Positions 31,297 through 41,393 are shown, counted from the first letter of the stretch. The stretch: 64,000 nt of DNA from Mesorhizobium jarvisii (GCF_003601985.1 NZ_QZXA01000007.1:248001-312000), one strand, 5' to 3'. Notes: generated from the letters alone by a model not told the origin. A program made the numbers and translations.

Positions 31297-33722
31297 TGAG
31301 GGAGGCGTTTTTGCCCAGCAGCAGGCAGGCCCATTTGGCGCGCCTTTATGCGGCGAGCGCCTTGGCGTGCCTGCTTGCCTGCGCCGTGCCGTTGCCTGCG
31401 TTCGCGCAGGAAGTCGGCAAGATGGCGACCAATGTTCCGTCCGGCTCGCAGATGCTGCTGGCGGCCGACACGCTGGTCTACAACAACGACAACCAGACGG
31501 TGACCGCCGTCGGTGGTGTGCAGATCGACTATGGCGGCAACCGCCTCGTCGCCCAGAAGGTCATATACGACCGCAACACCAAGCGGATGGTTGCCACCGG
31601 CAATGTTGAAATCGTCAACAGCGACGGCACCAAGATCAATTCGCAGCATATCGATATCACCGACGATTTCGCCGACGGTTTCGTCAATGCGCTGCGCGTC
31701 GAAACCATCGACAAGGCCTATTTCGCCGCTGAGAGCGCCGAGCGCATGGGCGGCGTGCTGACCACCTTCCACAATGGTGTCTACACCGCCTGCGAACCGT
31801 GCGAAGACAAGCCAGACAAGGCTCCGACCTGGCGCGTGAAAGCCAGGAAGATCATCTGGAATGGCGAGAAGAAGACGGTTCGCTTCGAGAATGCGAATTT
31901 CGAATTCTTCGGCTTTCCGCTGGCCTACCTGCCGGCTTTCGAGATCGCCGACCCGACGGTGAAGCGCAAGAGCGGCTTCCTGATCCCGAGCATCAGCTAC
32001 AACAGCCATCTGGGATACAGCGTCAAGGTTCCCTACTATTTCGCGCTTTCGCCGACATATGACCTGACGGTGTCGGGAAGCGGCTATACCAAACAGGGTT
32101 TCCTCGGCGAGGCCGAGTGGCGCCAGCGCTTCAACAACGGCGAATACAGTTTGAAGATCGCCGGAATTCAGCAGCGCGATCCGGACGCCTTCCTTGATAC
32201 CGCCGCTTTCCCGACCTCCGGTGGCCACAACGTCGATTCGGGAGCGGCGGGCGATCCGAACAAGTTCCGCGGCATGATGGGTACACAGGGGCAGTTCGCC
32301 ATCAACGAACGCTGGAATTTCGGCTGGGACGTGCTGCTGCAGACCGATAAGAATTTCTCCAACACCTACAACATCGACAAATACAACGCCGCCGTCCACC
32401 AGTCGTCGGTTTATTTGACTGGTCTCAACGGGCGTAACTATTTTGACGTGCGCGCCATGCACTTCGATGTGCAGGAAGACACGCCGAACGACAATGCAGC
32501 CGCGCGAAGCGGCCAGCAGCCCTGGGTGCTGCCGTCGCTCGACTACGCGTATATTCCTGACGTGTCGGTCGCCGGCGGCCAACTGTCGCTCAATGTCAAT
32601 ACGCGAGTCATCCGCCGCGATGATCTGGATGACGGCTCGACTACGCCGACGGTGCGTGTGCCCGGCATCCAGGGCGAATCCGGCCGCCTCACCACCGAGG
32701 CCGAATGGAAGCGGACTTTCGTAACCGACGACGGGCTGGTGCTGACACCGCTGCTGGCGCTGCAAGGAGACGTCGACTACGTCAACGCGTCATCGGGTTC
32801 GCTCGCGGCCGTCAACCAGATGGCGACCAATCCGCTGATAAATGCCAACGACGATATGCGCTCGTCGTTCGCCCGCTACATGGCAACCGCCGGGCTCGAG
32901 ATGCGTTGGCCGCTGCTGTTTTCCATGGCCAGCGGCTCCAGCCACGTCGTCGAGCCGATGGCGCAGCTGTTCCTGCGTCCGAACGAACAATATGTCGGCG
33001 GCCTCGCCATTCCGAATGAAGACGCCCAGAGCATGGTGTTCGACGCGACCACCCTGTTCGAGCGCGACAAATTCTCCGGTTATGACCGCATCGAAGGCGG
33101 CTCGCGCGCCAATGTCGGCTTCCGCTACTCGGGCTCCTATATCAACGGCTGGGGCACCAATGCGATTTTCGGCCAATCCTACCAGATCGGCGGCGAGAAC
33201 TCCTTCGCTGCGCCGGATCTGGTCAATGTCGGCGCCTATTCGGGCCTTCAGGACACCAAGTCCGACTATGTCGGCCTGTTTGGCATCAGCAGCCCGAACG
33301 GGTTCGCGGCTTCCGTCAGCGGCCGCTTCGACGAACAGACTTTCGAGGTTCGCCGCGCCGAGGTGAAGGCAGCCTATTCAGGCCTGCCGGTGTCGCTCAG
33401 CGCCAAGTACGCTTTCATCCAGGCCCAGCCGCTCTACGGTTTCACGACCGACAGACATGAGGTGACACTCGGTGCGTCCACGCATCTTGCCGAAAACTGG
33501 CGCGTGTTCGGGACGGGAACCTATGATCTGCAGCAAAGCCTGCTGGTCAAGGACGGGGTCGGTTTCGCCTACAACGATTCCTGCTTCACCTATCTGATGA
33601 CGTACTCGCAGTCGCGCGACCTGAATACCAGGGAAGTGACGCAGAGCATCGGCTTCAACCTGTCGTTCCGCACCCTTGGCGACTTCGGCTCGTCGACCAG
33701 CGCTATCGACACCATCCAGTAG
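31296..33722 (+). CDS. lptD: LPS assembly outer membrane protein LptD
   Basis: An 808-aa outer-membrane barrel that inserts LPS into the outer leaflet. The signal peptide ends near AFA|QE. The N-terminal LptA/OstA-like jellyroll (about 45-200) has TVTAVGGVQIDYGGNRL. The conserved cysteine segment YTACEPCEDKPDKAPTW precedes the C-terminal 26-strand barrel region, where disulfides stabilise LptD in other bacteria. The GTG start overlaps the lptG stop by one base. Followed by surA, whose product class assists LptD folding. Confidence 0.94.
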   Translation: MREAFLPSSRQAHLARLYAASALACLLACAVPLPAFAQEVGKMATNVPSGSQMLLAADTLVYNNDNQTVTAVGGVQIDYGGNRLVAQKVIYDRNTKRMVATGNVEIVNSDGTKINSQHIDITDDFADGFVNALRVETIDKAYFAAESAERMGGVLTTFHNGVYTACEPCEDKPDKAPTWRVKARKIIWNGEKKTVRFENANFEFFGFPLAYLPAFEIADPTVKRKSGFLIPSISYNSHLGYSVKVPYYFALSPTYDLTVSGSGYTKQGFLGEAEWRQRFNNGEYSLKIAGIQQRDPDAFLDTAAFPTSGGHNVDSGAAGDPNKFRGMMGTQGQFAINERWNFGWDVLLQTDKNFSNTYNIDKYNAAVHQSSVYLTGLNGRNYFDVRAMHFDVQEDTPNDNAAARSGQQPWVLPSLDYAYIPDVSVAGGQLSLNVNTRVIRRDDLDDGSTTPTVRVPGIQGESGRLTTEAEWKRTFVTDDGLVLTPLLALQGDVDYVNASSGSLAAVNQMATNPLINANDDMRSSFARYMATAGLEMRWPLLFSMASGSSHVVEPMAQLFLRPNEQYVGGLAIPNEDAQSMVFDATTLFERDKFSGYDRIEGGSRANVGFRYSGSYINGWGTNAIFGQSYQIGGENSFAAPDLVNVGAYSGLQDTKSDYVGLFGISSPNGFAASVSGRFDEQTFEVRRAEVKAAYSGLPVSLSAKYAFIQAQPLYGFTTDRHEVTLGASTHLAENWRVFGTGTYDLQQSLLVKDGVGFAYNDSCFTYLMTYSQSRDLNTREVTQSIGFNLSFRTLGDFGSSTSAIDTIQ

Positions 33723-33812
33723 CCGGCGAGACATCGTTTCGCCGCATAGGGCTGGCACGGATTCGCGCACCCGGAAGAGGACGAAATTGGGCGGAACCGG
33801 GATAGAATTGGG

Positions 33813-34745
33813 ATGCTAACGATGAGGAAATACCTCTTTTCAGCAGGGTTTGCGCTGCTTGTGGCGGCGACATCCGTGTCGATGGCGGTCATGACGCCGC
33901 CTGCTTTCGCCAGCGCGATCAAATACGTCGTCAACGACGTACCAATCACGTCGGGCGATATCGCGCATCGCGCCGCCTTCCTGAAGCTGCAGCGCAAGAA
34001 GGGCGATGCCGCCCAGGAAATGATCGACCAGACGCTGCGCCTTGCCGAAGCCAAGCGACTTGGCATACGCATCAGCGACGCTCAGGTCGAGGCGGCCTAC
34101 CAGCGCTTTGCCACCAACAACAAGATGCAGCTCAGCCAGCTTGATGGCGTGATGGAAAAATCCGGCGTCGGCAAGGATCATTTCAAGGAATTCATCCGTG
34201 CCCAGATGGCCTGGAACCAGGCTTTGAGCGCGCGTTACCGTTCCGGTGAAGGCGGCAGCGTGACCGAGCAGGATGCGGTCAGGCGCATGCTCGACAAGGG
34301 CGGGGCCAAACCGAGCGCCACCGAGTACATGCTGCAGCAGGTCATCTTCGTCGTCCCGGCATCTGAACGCAGCGCGACGCTGGCCAAGCGCAAGCGCGAG
34401 GCCGATGCCATGCGCGCCCGCTTCAACGGCTGCAACACGACGCGCGAATTCGCCAAGGGCCTGCTCGACGTCACCGTTCGCGATCTGGGCCGGGTGCTGG
34501 CGCCGCAGCTGCCGCCCGACTGGGCCGAGCAGATCAAGGCGACCAAGGTCGGTGGCGCGACCACCACGCGCGAGACCGAGCGTGGCGTCGAGTTCATCGG
34601 CATCTGCTCGTCGCGCGAAGTGTCCGACGACAAGACGGCCCAGATGGTGTTCCAGAGCGAAGGCTCCAGCGACAAGGCCGCCGACGAACTCAGCAAGAAA
34701 TATGTCGACGAGCTGAAGGCGAAAGCCCGCATCGTCAAGCGCTGA
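33813..34745 (+). CDS. surA: SurA-like periplasmic chaperone/peptidyl-prolyl isomerase
   Basis: A 310-aa protein with a signal peptide (hydrophobic core AGFALLVAATSVSMAV, cleavage near AFA|SA), a SurA N-terminal domain (YVVNDVPITSGDIAHR with long helices) and a short parvulin-like region (EYMLQQVIFVV). It is shorter than E. coli SurA, with at most one isomerase-like domain, as is usual in Rhizobiales. The position between lptD and pdxA matches the E. coli lptD-surA-pdxA-rsmA order. ATG 33822 is an alternative start. Confidence 0.88.
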   Translation: MLTMRKYLFSAGFALLVAATSVSMAVMTPPAFASAIKYVVNDVPITSGDIAHRAAFLKLQRKKGDAAQEMIDQTLRLAEAKRLGIRISDAQVEAAYQRFATNNKMQLSQLDGVMEKSGVGKDHFKEFIRAQMAWNQALSARYRSGEGGSVTEQDAVRRMLDKGGAKPSATEYMLQQVIFVVPASERSATLAKRKREADAMRARFNGCNTTREFAKGLLDVTVRDLGRVLAPQLPPDWAEQIKATKVGGATTTRETERGVEFIGICSSREVSDDKTAQMVFQSEGSSDKAADELSKKYVDELKAKARIVKR

Positions 34746-34758
34746 CGTGAAGAGCGCA

Positions 34759-35775
34759 ATGACCGCGCTGGCGCTAAGCGTCGGCGATCCGTCCGGCATC
34801 GGCCCCGAAATCGCCATCGCCGCCTTCCTGGCGCGCGAGGCGGTCGCCCTGCCCGCCTTTTATCTTTTGGCCGATCCGGCGCTGATCGCCTCACGGGCAA
34901 GCCGGCTAGGCGTGTCGTTGCCGATCGTCGAGACGACACCGGCACAGGCGGCGCAGGCTTTCGCCCGCACCTTGCCGATCGTTCCACTGGCGGCCCGGTT
35001 CATCGACAGCCCCGGCCGGCCGGATCCGGCCAACGCGGCCGGAACCATCGAGGCGATCGATCGCGCTGTCGCCGCCTGCCTTGCCGGCGACGCCGCCGCC
35101 GTGGTCACCTGTCCGATCGCCAAGAAGCCGCTCTATGATGCCGGTTTCCGCTTTCCCGGCCATACCGAATATCTGGCGCATCTGGCGGCCCGGCACAGTG
35201 GTGTCCAGGCAATGCCGGTCATGATGCTGGCAGGCCCGGACCTGCGCACGGTTCCCGTCACCATCCACATCGCCCTGGCCGAGGTGCCGAAGGCCCTGAC
35301 CACAGAACTGATCGTCGCGACAGCGCGCATCACCGCGGCCGACCTCGCCGGCCGCTTTGGCATCGCCAGGCCGAGGCTGGCCATTGCCGGCCTCAATCCG
35401 CATGCCGGCGAAGGCGGTTCGATGGGCCTGGAGGACGAGCATATCGTGCGGCCGGCGGTCGACATCCTGCGCGCCGAGGGCATCGATGCTTTCGGCCCCC
35501 TGGCGGCCGACACGCTGTTCCATGCGCGGGCGCGGGCAGGCTACGATGCTGCACTTTGCATGTATCACGACCAGGCGTTGATCCCGGCCAAGACGCTGGC
35601 CTTCGACGATGCGGTCAACGTCACGCTCGGCCTGCCTTTCATCCGCACGTCGCCAGACCATGGCACCGCCTTCGATATCGCCGGCAAGGGCATTGCACGG
35701 CCGGACAGCCTGATCGCCGCATTGAAGCTCGCCAGAACGCTCGCCGACACCGACAAAAAGGCCGCGGCCGCATGA
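34759..35775 (+). CDS. pdxA: 4-hydroxythreonine-4-phosphate dehydrogenase
   Basis: A 338-aa NAD-dependent enzyme of pyridoxal 5'-phosphate biosynthesis, with zinc- or divalent-metal-binding histidines. Motifs are SVGDPSGIGPEIAI at the N-terminus, PGHTEYLA (metal His), NPHAGEGG and YHDQALIPAKTLAF. ATG 34759 has AAGAG upstream; GTG 34747 is an in-frame alternative. It overlaps neither neighbour but is tightly packed between surA and rsmA. Confidence 0.93.
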   Translation: MTALALSVGDPSGIGPEIAIAAFLAREAVALPAFYLLADPALIASRASRLGVSLPIVETTPAQAAQAFARTLPIVPLAARFIDSPGRPDPANAAGTIEAIDRAVAACLAGDAAAVVTCPIAKKPLYDAGFRFPGHTEYLAHLAARHSGVQAMPVMMLAGPDLRTVPVTIHIALAEVPKALTTELIVATARITAADLAGRFGIARPRLAIAGLNPHAGEGGSMGLEDEHIVRPAVDILRAEGIDAFGPLAADTLFHARARAGYDAALCMYHDQALIPAKTLAFDDAVNVTLGLPFIRTSPDHGTAFDIAGKGIARPDSLIAALKLARTLADTDKKAAAA

Positions 35776-35800
35776 GCGCCTCCGTTTGGGGTCCTAACGC

Positions 35801-36640
35801 ATGAGCATCGACGGGCTGCCGCCGTTGCGCGATGTCATCGAGCGCCATGGGCTGCAGGCGAAAAAGGCGCTCGGCCAGAACTTCCTGCTCGACCTCAATT
35901 TGACCGGCAAGATCGCCCGCAGCGCGGGCGACCTGACAAACACCACGGTGATCGAGGTTGGTCCTGGCCCCGGCGGCCTGACAAGAGCGCTGCTTTCCAA
36001 CGGCGCCCTCCGGGTTGTCGCCATCGAGCGCGACGAGCGCTGCCTGGCGGCATTGGCCGAAGTCTCCGCTCACTATCCCGGCCGGCTGGAGGTGGTTTCC
36101 GGCGATGCGCTGAAAACCGACTTCGCCGCCCTCGCCTCCGCGGCCGCCGGAGCCAGCGGTCAGGTACGGATCGTGGCCAATCTGCCCTACAACATCGGCA
36201 CTGAATTGCTCGTGCGGTGGCTGACGGTCGTGGACTGGCCACCCTTCTACGCCTCGATGACGCTGATGTTCCAGCGTGAGGTTGCCCAGCGCATCGTCGC
36301 AGAGCCGGGCAGCGACGCCTATGGCAGGCTTGGGGTGCTGGCCGGCTGGCGCACTAAGGCCAGGATCGCCTTCGACGTGCCTCCCCAGGCCTTCACGCCG
36401 CCGCCCAAGGTGACCTCTTCGGTGGTGCATCTGGAGCCGCGCGTGACGCCCCTGCCCGCTGACGTCAAGAAACTCGGCCGCGTCACCGAAGCCGCCTTCG
36501 GCCAACGCCGCAAGATGCTGCGGCAGAGTGTGAAGAGCCTCGGCGGCGAGGCCTTGCTGGAGCGTGCGGGCATAGATCCGACCCGCCGCGCCGAAACGCT
36601 CAGCGTCGAGGAATTCGTCAGGCTGACCAATTCTGTTTAG
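35801..36640 (+). CDS. rsmA: 16S rRNA dimethyladenosine transferase
   Basis: A 279-aa enzyme (KsgA) that dimethylates two adjacent adenines near the 3' end of 16S rRNA using SAM. It has KALGQNFLLD, the SAM loop VIEVGPGPGGLTRALL, and the N6-adenine catalytic motif NLPYNIGTEL; the C-terminal domain carries FGQRRKMLRQSVK. Full length for the family and last in the lptF-rsmA run. Confidence 0.95.
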   Translation: MSIDGLPPLRDVIERHGLQAKKALGQNFLLDLNLTGKIARSAGDLTNTTVIEVGPGPGGLTRALLSNGALRVVAIERDERCLAALAEVSAHYPGRLEVVSGDALKTDFAALASAAAGASGQVRIVANLPYNIGTELLVRWLTVVDWPPFYASMTLMFQREVAQRIVAEPGSDAYGRLGVLAGWRTKARIAFDVPPQAFTPPPKVTSSVVHLEPRVTPLPADVKKLGRVTEAAFGQRRKMLRQSVKSLGGEALLERAGIDPTRRAETLSVEEFVRLTNSV

Positions 36641-36704
36641 CGCCGGTCTGGAATTGCGACGATGCAGGAATAGATAGTCCGGCGAGCATGCCGGAGAAAC
36701 CTAA

Positions 36705-36998
36705 ATGCCTGCCTATATCATTTCCGATGTCACCATCCGCGACCAAGAAGCATTCCAGACATACCGCTCGCGTGCCGCGGCTTCCATTGCCCATTATGGC
36801 GGGCGCTATCTCGTACGCGGCGGCCAAGTGGATACGCTGGAGGGCGAGTGGCATCCCACACCGCTGATCGTTGTCGAATTTCCTGACATTGAGCAGGCAC
36901 GGCGCTGGTACGCATCCGCCGAGTATGCTGCAGCGCTGGATGTGCGCGACGCCGCGCTCAGCCGCCATCTGATCCTGGTCGACGGCATGGCGCCCTGA
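36705..36998 (+). CDS. DUF1330-family protein
   Basis: A 97-aa ferredoxin-like-fold protein of the DUF1330 family, starting MPAYIISDVTIRD and containing GGRYLVRGGQVDTLEGEW and FPDIEQARRWYASAEYAAAL, the family hallmarks. These stand-alone dimeric alpha/beta-barrel proteins have no assigned reaction. CCGGAGAAA lies upstream of the ATG. It converges on gmk with only 6 nt between. Confidence 0.85.
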   Translation: MPAYIISDVTIRDQEAFQTYRSRAAASIAHYGGRYLVRGGQVDTLEGEWHPTPLIVVEFPDIEQARRWYASAEYAAALDVRDAALSRHLILVDGMAP

Positions 36999-37004
36999 CG
37001 CCAA

Positions 37005-37679
37005 TCAGACGGTTTTCTCGTCCAGCAGCCCTGAGACGAAATCGAAGAGACCTGGCCGACGGTCGCGCCGCAATCGTTCGGCGACAACGATGCCGCGCAC
37101 CTCGGCGAAGGCGCGGTCGAGATCGTCATTGACGATGACGAAATCATATTCCTTCCAGTGCTCGATCTCGTTGCGGGCATTCTTCAGCCGCGTCTCGATC
37201 ACCGCTTCCTGGTCCTCGGCGCGTCGCTTCAGGCGGGCCTTCAATTCCTTCATCGATGGCGGCAGGATGAAGATCGAGACGATGTCGGCGCGCATCTTCT
37301 CCTTCAGCTGCTGTGCGCCTTGCCAGTCGATATCGAACAGCATATCGCGGCCCTGCGCCAGCGCCAGTTCCGCGGGCTCGCGCGGCGTCGCATAGCAATT
37401 GCCGTGCACCTCCGCCCACTCGAGCAGCGCATCGGAATCACGCAACCGTTCGAACTCGCGCATGGTGCGGAAATGATAATGGACACCCTCGATCTCTGAG
37501 CCGCGGCGCGGTCTGGTGGTGACCGAGACCGACAATTCGAGGCTGGAATCGCTTTCTAGGAGGTTGCGCGCGATCGTCGACTTGCCGGCACCGGATGGCG
37601 ACGACAGGACGAGCATCAGCCCCCGGCGGCGGATGCGGGATCCCAAATCCCTGGGAACCATCGGTTCCTTGGCGACCAT
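37005..37679 (-). CDS. gmk: guanylate kinase
   Basis: A 224-aa kinase that converts GMP to GDP with ATP. It carries the P-loop SSPSGAGKST, the GMP-binding SVSVTTRPRRGSEIEGVHY and the lid/adenine region. The start at 37679 is three bases after yicC, and its GGAG lies inside the last codons of that gene, so the two are translationally coupled. Last gene of the fabD-gmk run. Confidence 0.95.
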   Translation of the reverse strand: MVAKEPMVPRDLGSRIRRRGLMLVLSSPSGAGKSTIARNLLESDSSLELSVSVTTRPRRGSEIEGVHYHFRTMREFERLRDSDALLEWAEVHGNCYATPREPAELALAQGRDMLFDIDWQGAQQLKEKMRADIVSIFILPPSMKELKARLKRRAEDQEAVIETRLKNARNEIEHWKEYDFVIVNDDLDRAFAEVRGIVVAERLRRDRRPGLFDFVSGLLDEKTV

Positions 37680-37682
37680 CGG

Positions 37683-38573
37683 CTACTCCAGATTCTGGAC
37701 CTGTTCACGAAACTGGTCGACCACCGCCTTCAGCTCCAGCCCGATCGCGGTGACGGCTGCGGCGTTCGACTTCGAACACAGCGTATTCGATTCGCGGTTA
37801 AATTCCTGTGCCAGAAAATCGAGCTTCCGGCCGACGGCGCCGCCGCCCTCAAGCAGCGCCCGGCCAGATGCGACATGCGTCTTCAGCCGATCGATCTCTT
37901 CGCGAATATCAGCCTTGGTGGCGAGGAATGCCGCCTCCATGTGCAGCCGGCTCGCATCCAGATTGACGGACGCGTCGATCAACAGCCTGACCTGCTCGGC
38001 TAGGCGTTCACGGATCGCCGCCGTCTCGCGGGACGGATCCGCCTCCGCGCGCAGCGTCAGCACCTCGATGGCTTCGATGTGGCCAGACAGCAGCAAAGCC
38101 AGGGCCGCACCCTCGCTTTGCCGTGCCTGCTCGAGTCCTTTCAGCGCCACGTCGAGCGCAGCCATGATGGCGCTGTCGAGCGCGGCGCGCGCCTCTTCGG
38201 TTTCCACGGTTTCGGGAATGTCGAGCACGCCACGCAGCGACAGCAACCCGTCTGCCGTCGCGGGAGCAACGCCGAACTGTTCCTGCAGCCGCTTGGCGAG
38301 ACCCGCAAGGTCCTTTAGGAACGCCTCGTTGACGACGGGTTGCGCCTGCGTGCCGGCGGCGCGGCCAATGGTCAGCGTCGCCTGGAAATTGCCGCGGGCA
38401 AAACGCTTCTGCAGCGTTTGCCTGACCGCCGGTTCCAGCCGCTCGAAACCTTGCGGCAGCCGCAGCCGCACCTCGACGCTCTTGCCGTTGACGGACTTGA
38501 CCTCCCAGGCGATCGAGGTCCCGTCATGTTCGGCGACCGCACGCGCAAATCCGGTCATGCTCTGTAAATTCAT
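37683..38573 (-). CDS. YicC-family endoribonuclease
   Basis: A 296-aa protein with the N-terminal signature MNLQSMTGFARA and the C-terminal FLAQEFNRESNTLCSKS, both diagnostic of the YicC/YloC family. The E. coli member degrades the small RNA RyhB, and the family is now described as endoribonucleases. ATG 38573 starts at the family N-terminus with GCAGGCGAC upstream; longer in-frame starts were not used. Immediately upstream of gmk, a very common association. Confidence 0.88.
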   Translation of the reverse strand: MNLQSMTGFARAVAEHDGTSIAWEVKSVNGKSVEVRLRLPQGFERLEPAVRQTLQKRFARGNFQATLTIGRAAGTQAQPVVNEAFLKDLAGLAKRLQEQFGVAPATADGLLSLRGVLDIPETVETEEARAALDSAIMAALDVALKGLEQARQSEGAALALLLSGHIEAIEVLTLRAEADPSRETAAIRERLAEQVRLLIDASVNLDASRLHMEAAFLATKADIREEIDRLKTHVASGRALLEGGGAVGRKLDFLAQEFNRESNTLCSKSNAAAVTAIGLELKAVVDQFREQVQNLE

Positions 38574-38728
38574 GTCGCCTGCACATCCCTGGCGCATCAC
38601 CCCGAAACCAGTTTCCGGACAGGGCAAGTGCTGCTTGAAAATAACCCCGCCGTAGGTGCGTCGAAATCGGACGCGTGGCGTTCCTTCAAATGTCAGGCTG
38701 TCGCCTTTCGGGCAATGCCTTTCTTCGC

Positions 38729-39994
38729 CTATTGGGCATCGCCCGCATCGCCGCCGGCGTCGCCATTGTCGCCACCAGTGCTGCCGTCGGCAGGTTTGTC
38801 GGTAGCAGGCTTGTCGGCGTTGCCGTTTGCACCAGCGGGAGCGGCGGCCTTGGCCGCGTCATCGGCCTGCTTCTTCTGCAACGCACGATATCGGGCGACG
38901 TTCTCATTGTGCTCGTCGAGCGTCGCCGCAAAGACGTGACCGCCCGTGCCGTCGGCGACAAAATAGAGATCGTCGGTCTTCGATGGATTGGCCACGGCCT
39001 CAAGCGCTGCGCGGCCCGGATTGGCAATGGGCGTCGGCGGCAGGCCGTTGATCATATAGGTATTGTAAGGCGTCTGCTTCTGGATGTCCGACTGGTAGAT
39101 CGGGCGGTCAGCGGGCTTTCCCTTGCCGCCGAACAGACCATATATGATGGTCGGGTCGGATTGCAGGCGCATGCCCTTGGCCAAGCGGTTGAGGAAGACG
39201 GCGGCGACGCGCGAACGCTCGTCACCCTTACCGGTTTCCTTCTCGACGATCGAGGCCAGCGTGACGAAGTCCTCGATATTGGCCAGGGGCAGGTCCGGCG
39301 CGCGCCGCTGCCAGACCTCGTCGACCAGTTTCTTCTGGTCGGCCACCAGCTTGTCGATCATCTGCTGACGCGTCGCACCGCGCGTGAAGCGCAGCGTGTC
39401 GGTGGCAACGCTGCCCTCGGGAGGCGTTGTCGCCGGCATGTCGCCGCTCAAGGCGGGTTCATCGGCGATACGCTGCAGAGCCTGCTCAACCGTCAGCCCT
39501 TCCGGAATGGTCAGCGAGTACATCACCGACTTGCCGCTTTTCAAAAGCTCCATGATGTCGCGCATGGATGCCCGGGGCTTGATTTCGTATTCGCCGGCCT
39601 TGAGCGCGGAATCGTTGCCGAAAGCACGCACGCCAAGGCGGAAGACGCGGGCGTCACTGATCAGTCCACGGCGCTCAAGCTGGTCGGCGATGTCCTGGAC
39701 GCCGGTGTTCGGCTTGACCAGGAAGGTGTCGCCATTGGCCGATGGACCGGGTTCAGTGAATTCCTGCTTGCCGAAGTAAAGTGCCGCGCCCGCGGCCAGA
39801 ACCATCAGCATCACCAGGGAGATGACGAAGTTCATGAACACCACGACCTGGCTGCGCGAAGCGCGCGAGCGTTTCGGCGGCGGCGTTCCGGCTTCCGGCC
39901 GCAAGGCCTCGCTGGCTGTCTTCGGCACGATCGGTCCGGTATTGTTCGCCGGCCGTTGCCCGACTTCTCCATTGCCCGCCGGATTTGTGGTCAT
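38729..39994 (-). CDS. mltG: endolytic murein transglycosylase MltG
   Basis: A 421-aa inner-membrane lytic transglycosylase that cuts nascent glycan strands and so sets peptidoglycan strand length. It has a Pro-rich cytosolic N-terminus, one helix (FMNFVISLVMLMVLAAGAAL, about residues 53-72), a LysM-like region, and the YceG domain with the catalytic Glu in LASIVEKETG and the conserved NTYMINGLPPTPIANPG. The C-terminal 40 aa are a low-complexity Ala/Gly/Asp/Lys tail not needed for catalysis in other members. Downstream of fabF, as in many bacteria. Confidence 0.93.
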   Translation of the reverse strand: MTTNPAGNGEVGQRPANNTGPIVPKTASEALRPEAGTPPPKRSRASRSQVVVFMNFVISLVMLMVLAAGAALYFGKQEFTEPGPSANGDTFLVKPNTGVQDIADQLERRGLISDARVFRLGVRAFGNDSALKAGEYEIKPRASMRDIMELLKSGKSVMYSLTIPEGLTVEQALQRIADEPALSGDMPATTPPEGSVATDTLRFTRGATRQQMIDKLVADQKKLVDEVWQRRAPDLPLANIEDFVTLASIVEKETGKGDERSRVAAVFLNRLAKGMRLQSDPTIIYGLFGGKGKPADRPIYQSDIQKQTPYNTYMINGLPPTPIANPGRAALEAVANPSKTDDLYFVADGTGGHVFAATLDEHNENVARYRALQKKQADDAAKAAAPAGANGNADKPATDKPADGSTGGDNGDAGGDAGDAQ

Positions 39995-40096
39995 CTCGCC
40001 CTACCGTTTGATCTCTCAACGAATCCCCTGCGGCAGAGTAGGGGCGAATATGGCAAAATTGACGACATGCCGAAGCATCGCCCGGCAGCCGGACGA

Positions 40097-41359
40097 TCAG
40101 CCATTGTAGCGCTGGAACACAAGCGAAGCGTTTGTACCGCCGAAGCCGAAGGAATTGGAGAGCGCCACGTCGATCTGGCGGGAGCGAGGCTTGTTCGGCA
40201 CCAGGTCGATCGCGGTTTCGCGCTCCGGGTTGTCGAGATTGATGGTCGCGGGCGCGACATTGTCCCTGATCGCAAGGATCGAAAAGATCGCTTCGGCGGC
40301 ACCCGCCGCTCCCAGGAGATGGCCGATCGACGACTTGGTCGACGACATCGAAATCTTCGACGCGGCATTACCGACAAGCCGCTCGACTGCGCCGAGTTCG
40401 ATCGTGTCGGCCATGGTCGAGGTGCCATGCGCGTTGATGTAGTCGACATCGGCGGGCGCAAGCCTGGCCCGGTTCAGCGCCGCGGTCATGCAACGGAAAG
40501 CGCCATCGCCGTCTTCAGCCGGTGCGGTGATGTGATAGGCATCGCCGGTAAGGCCGTAGCCGGTCACCTCGGCATAGATCTTGGCGCCACGCGCCTTGGC
40601 ATGCTCGAGTTCTTCCAGCACCACAACGCCGGCGCCCTCGCCCATGACGAAGCCGTCGCGGTCACGGTCATAGGGACGCGATGCCGTTTGCGGCGTGTCA
40701 TTTCGCTCGGTCGACAGCGCCCGGCAAGCGGCGAAACCGGCGATTGACAGCCTTGTCACCGGCGCCTCGGCACCGCCGGCGACCATGACGTCGGCATCGC
40801 CCCACATGATCAGGCGGGCCGCATCGCCAATGGCGTGCGCACCGGTCGAGCAGGCCGTGACCACGGCATGGTTCGGACCTTTCAGCCCGTGCCGGATCGA
40901 AACCTGGCCGGAGACGAGATTGATGATCTGGCCGGGGATGAAGAAGGGGCTGATGCGGCGCGGACCGCGCTCCTTGAGGATTATCGCGTTCTCGGCAATG
41001 CCCTCGATGCCGCCGATGCCGGAACCGATGAGCACGCCTGTGGCGCATTGGTCTTCGTGGGTCTTGGGCTCCCAGCCGGAGTCCTTCAGCGCTTCGTCGG
41101 CGGCCGCAATCCCGTACAGGATGAAGTCGCCGATCTTGCGCAATTCCTTCGGCTCGAGCACGGCCTCGGGATTGAAGGTGGCATTGCTGCCGTCACCACG
41201 CGGAATGACGTGGGCGATCTTGCAGGCAAGATCCTCCACCTCGAACTCGGTGATGCGCTTGGCCGCGCTGCGGCCGGTCAGAAGTTCCTTCCAGCTGTGC
41301 TCGAAGCCCATGCCGAATGGCGACAACAACCCAAGGCCCGTGACGACGACACGCCTCAT
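40097..41359 (-). CDS. fabF: beta-ketoacyl-ACP synthase II
   Basis: A 420-aa condensing enzyme that elongates acyl-ACP with malonyl-ACP. The Cys-His-His triad is visible: VVTACSTGAHAIGDA (about residue 168), INAHGTSTMADTIE and KSSIGHLLGAAG. GGAGGAC upstream of ATG 41359 is strong. It lies 34 nt after acpP in the classical fabD-fabG-acpP-fabF order. Confidence 0.95.
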   Translation of the reverse strand: MRRVVVTGLGLLSPFGMGFEHSWKELLTGRSAAKRITEFEVEDLACKIAHVIPRGDGSNATFNPEAVLEPKELRKIGDFILYGIAAADEALKDSGWEPKTHEDQCATGVLIGSGIGGIEGIAENAIILKERGPRRISPFFIPGQIINLVSGQVSIRHGLKGPNHAVVTACSTGAHAIGDAARLIMWGDADVMVAGGAEAPVTRLSIAGFAACRALSTERNDTPQTASRPYDRDRDGFVMGEGAGVVVLEELEHAKARGAKIYAEVTGYGLTGDAYHITAPAEDGDGAFRCMTAALNRARLAPADVDYINAHGTSTMADTIELGAVERLVGNAASKISMSSTKSSIGHLLGAAGAAEAIFSILAIRDNVAPATINLDNPERETAIDLVPNKPRSRQIDVALSNSFGFGGTNASLVFQRYNG

Positions 41360-41393
41360 CGCAGGTCCTCCCCAGTGATGACTGCGGAAAGCG

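Noticed and set aside
31293..32765. Minus-strand open frame of 490 codons inside lptD
   Set aside because: Antisense shadow of a high-GC gene with a clear LptD product; no plausible protein on the minus strand.
38592..38630. Possible third palindromic repeat between yicC and mltG
   Set aside because: Only one half resembles a known rhizobial repeat and the arms do not pair well; kept only as a remark.
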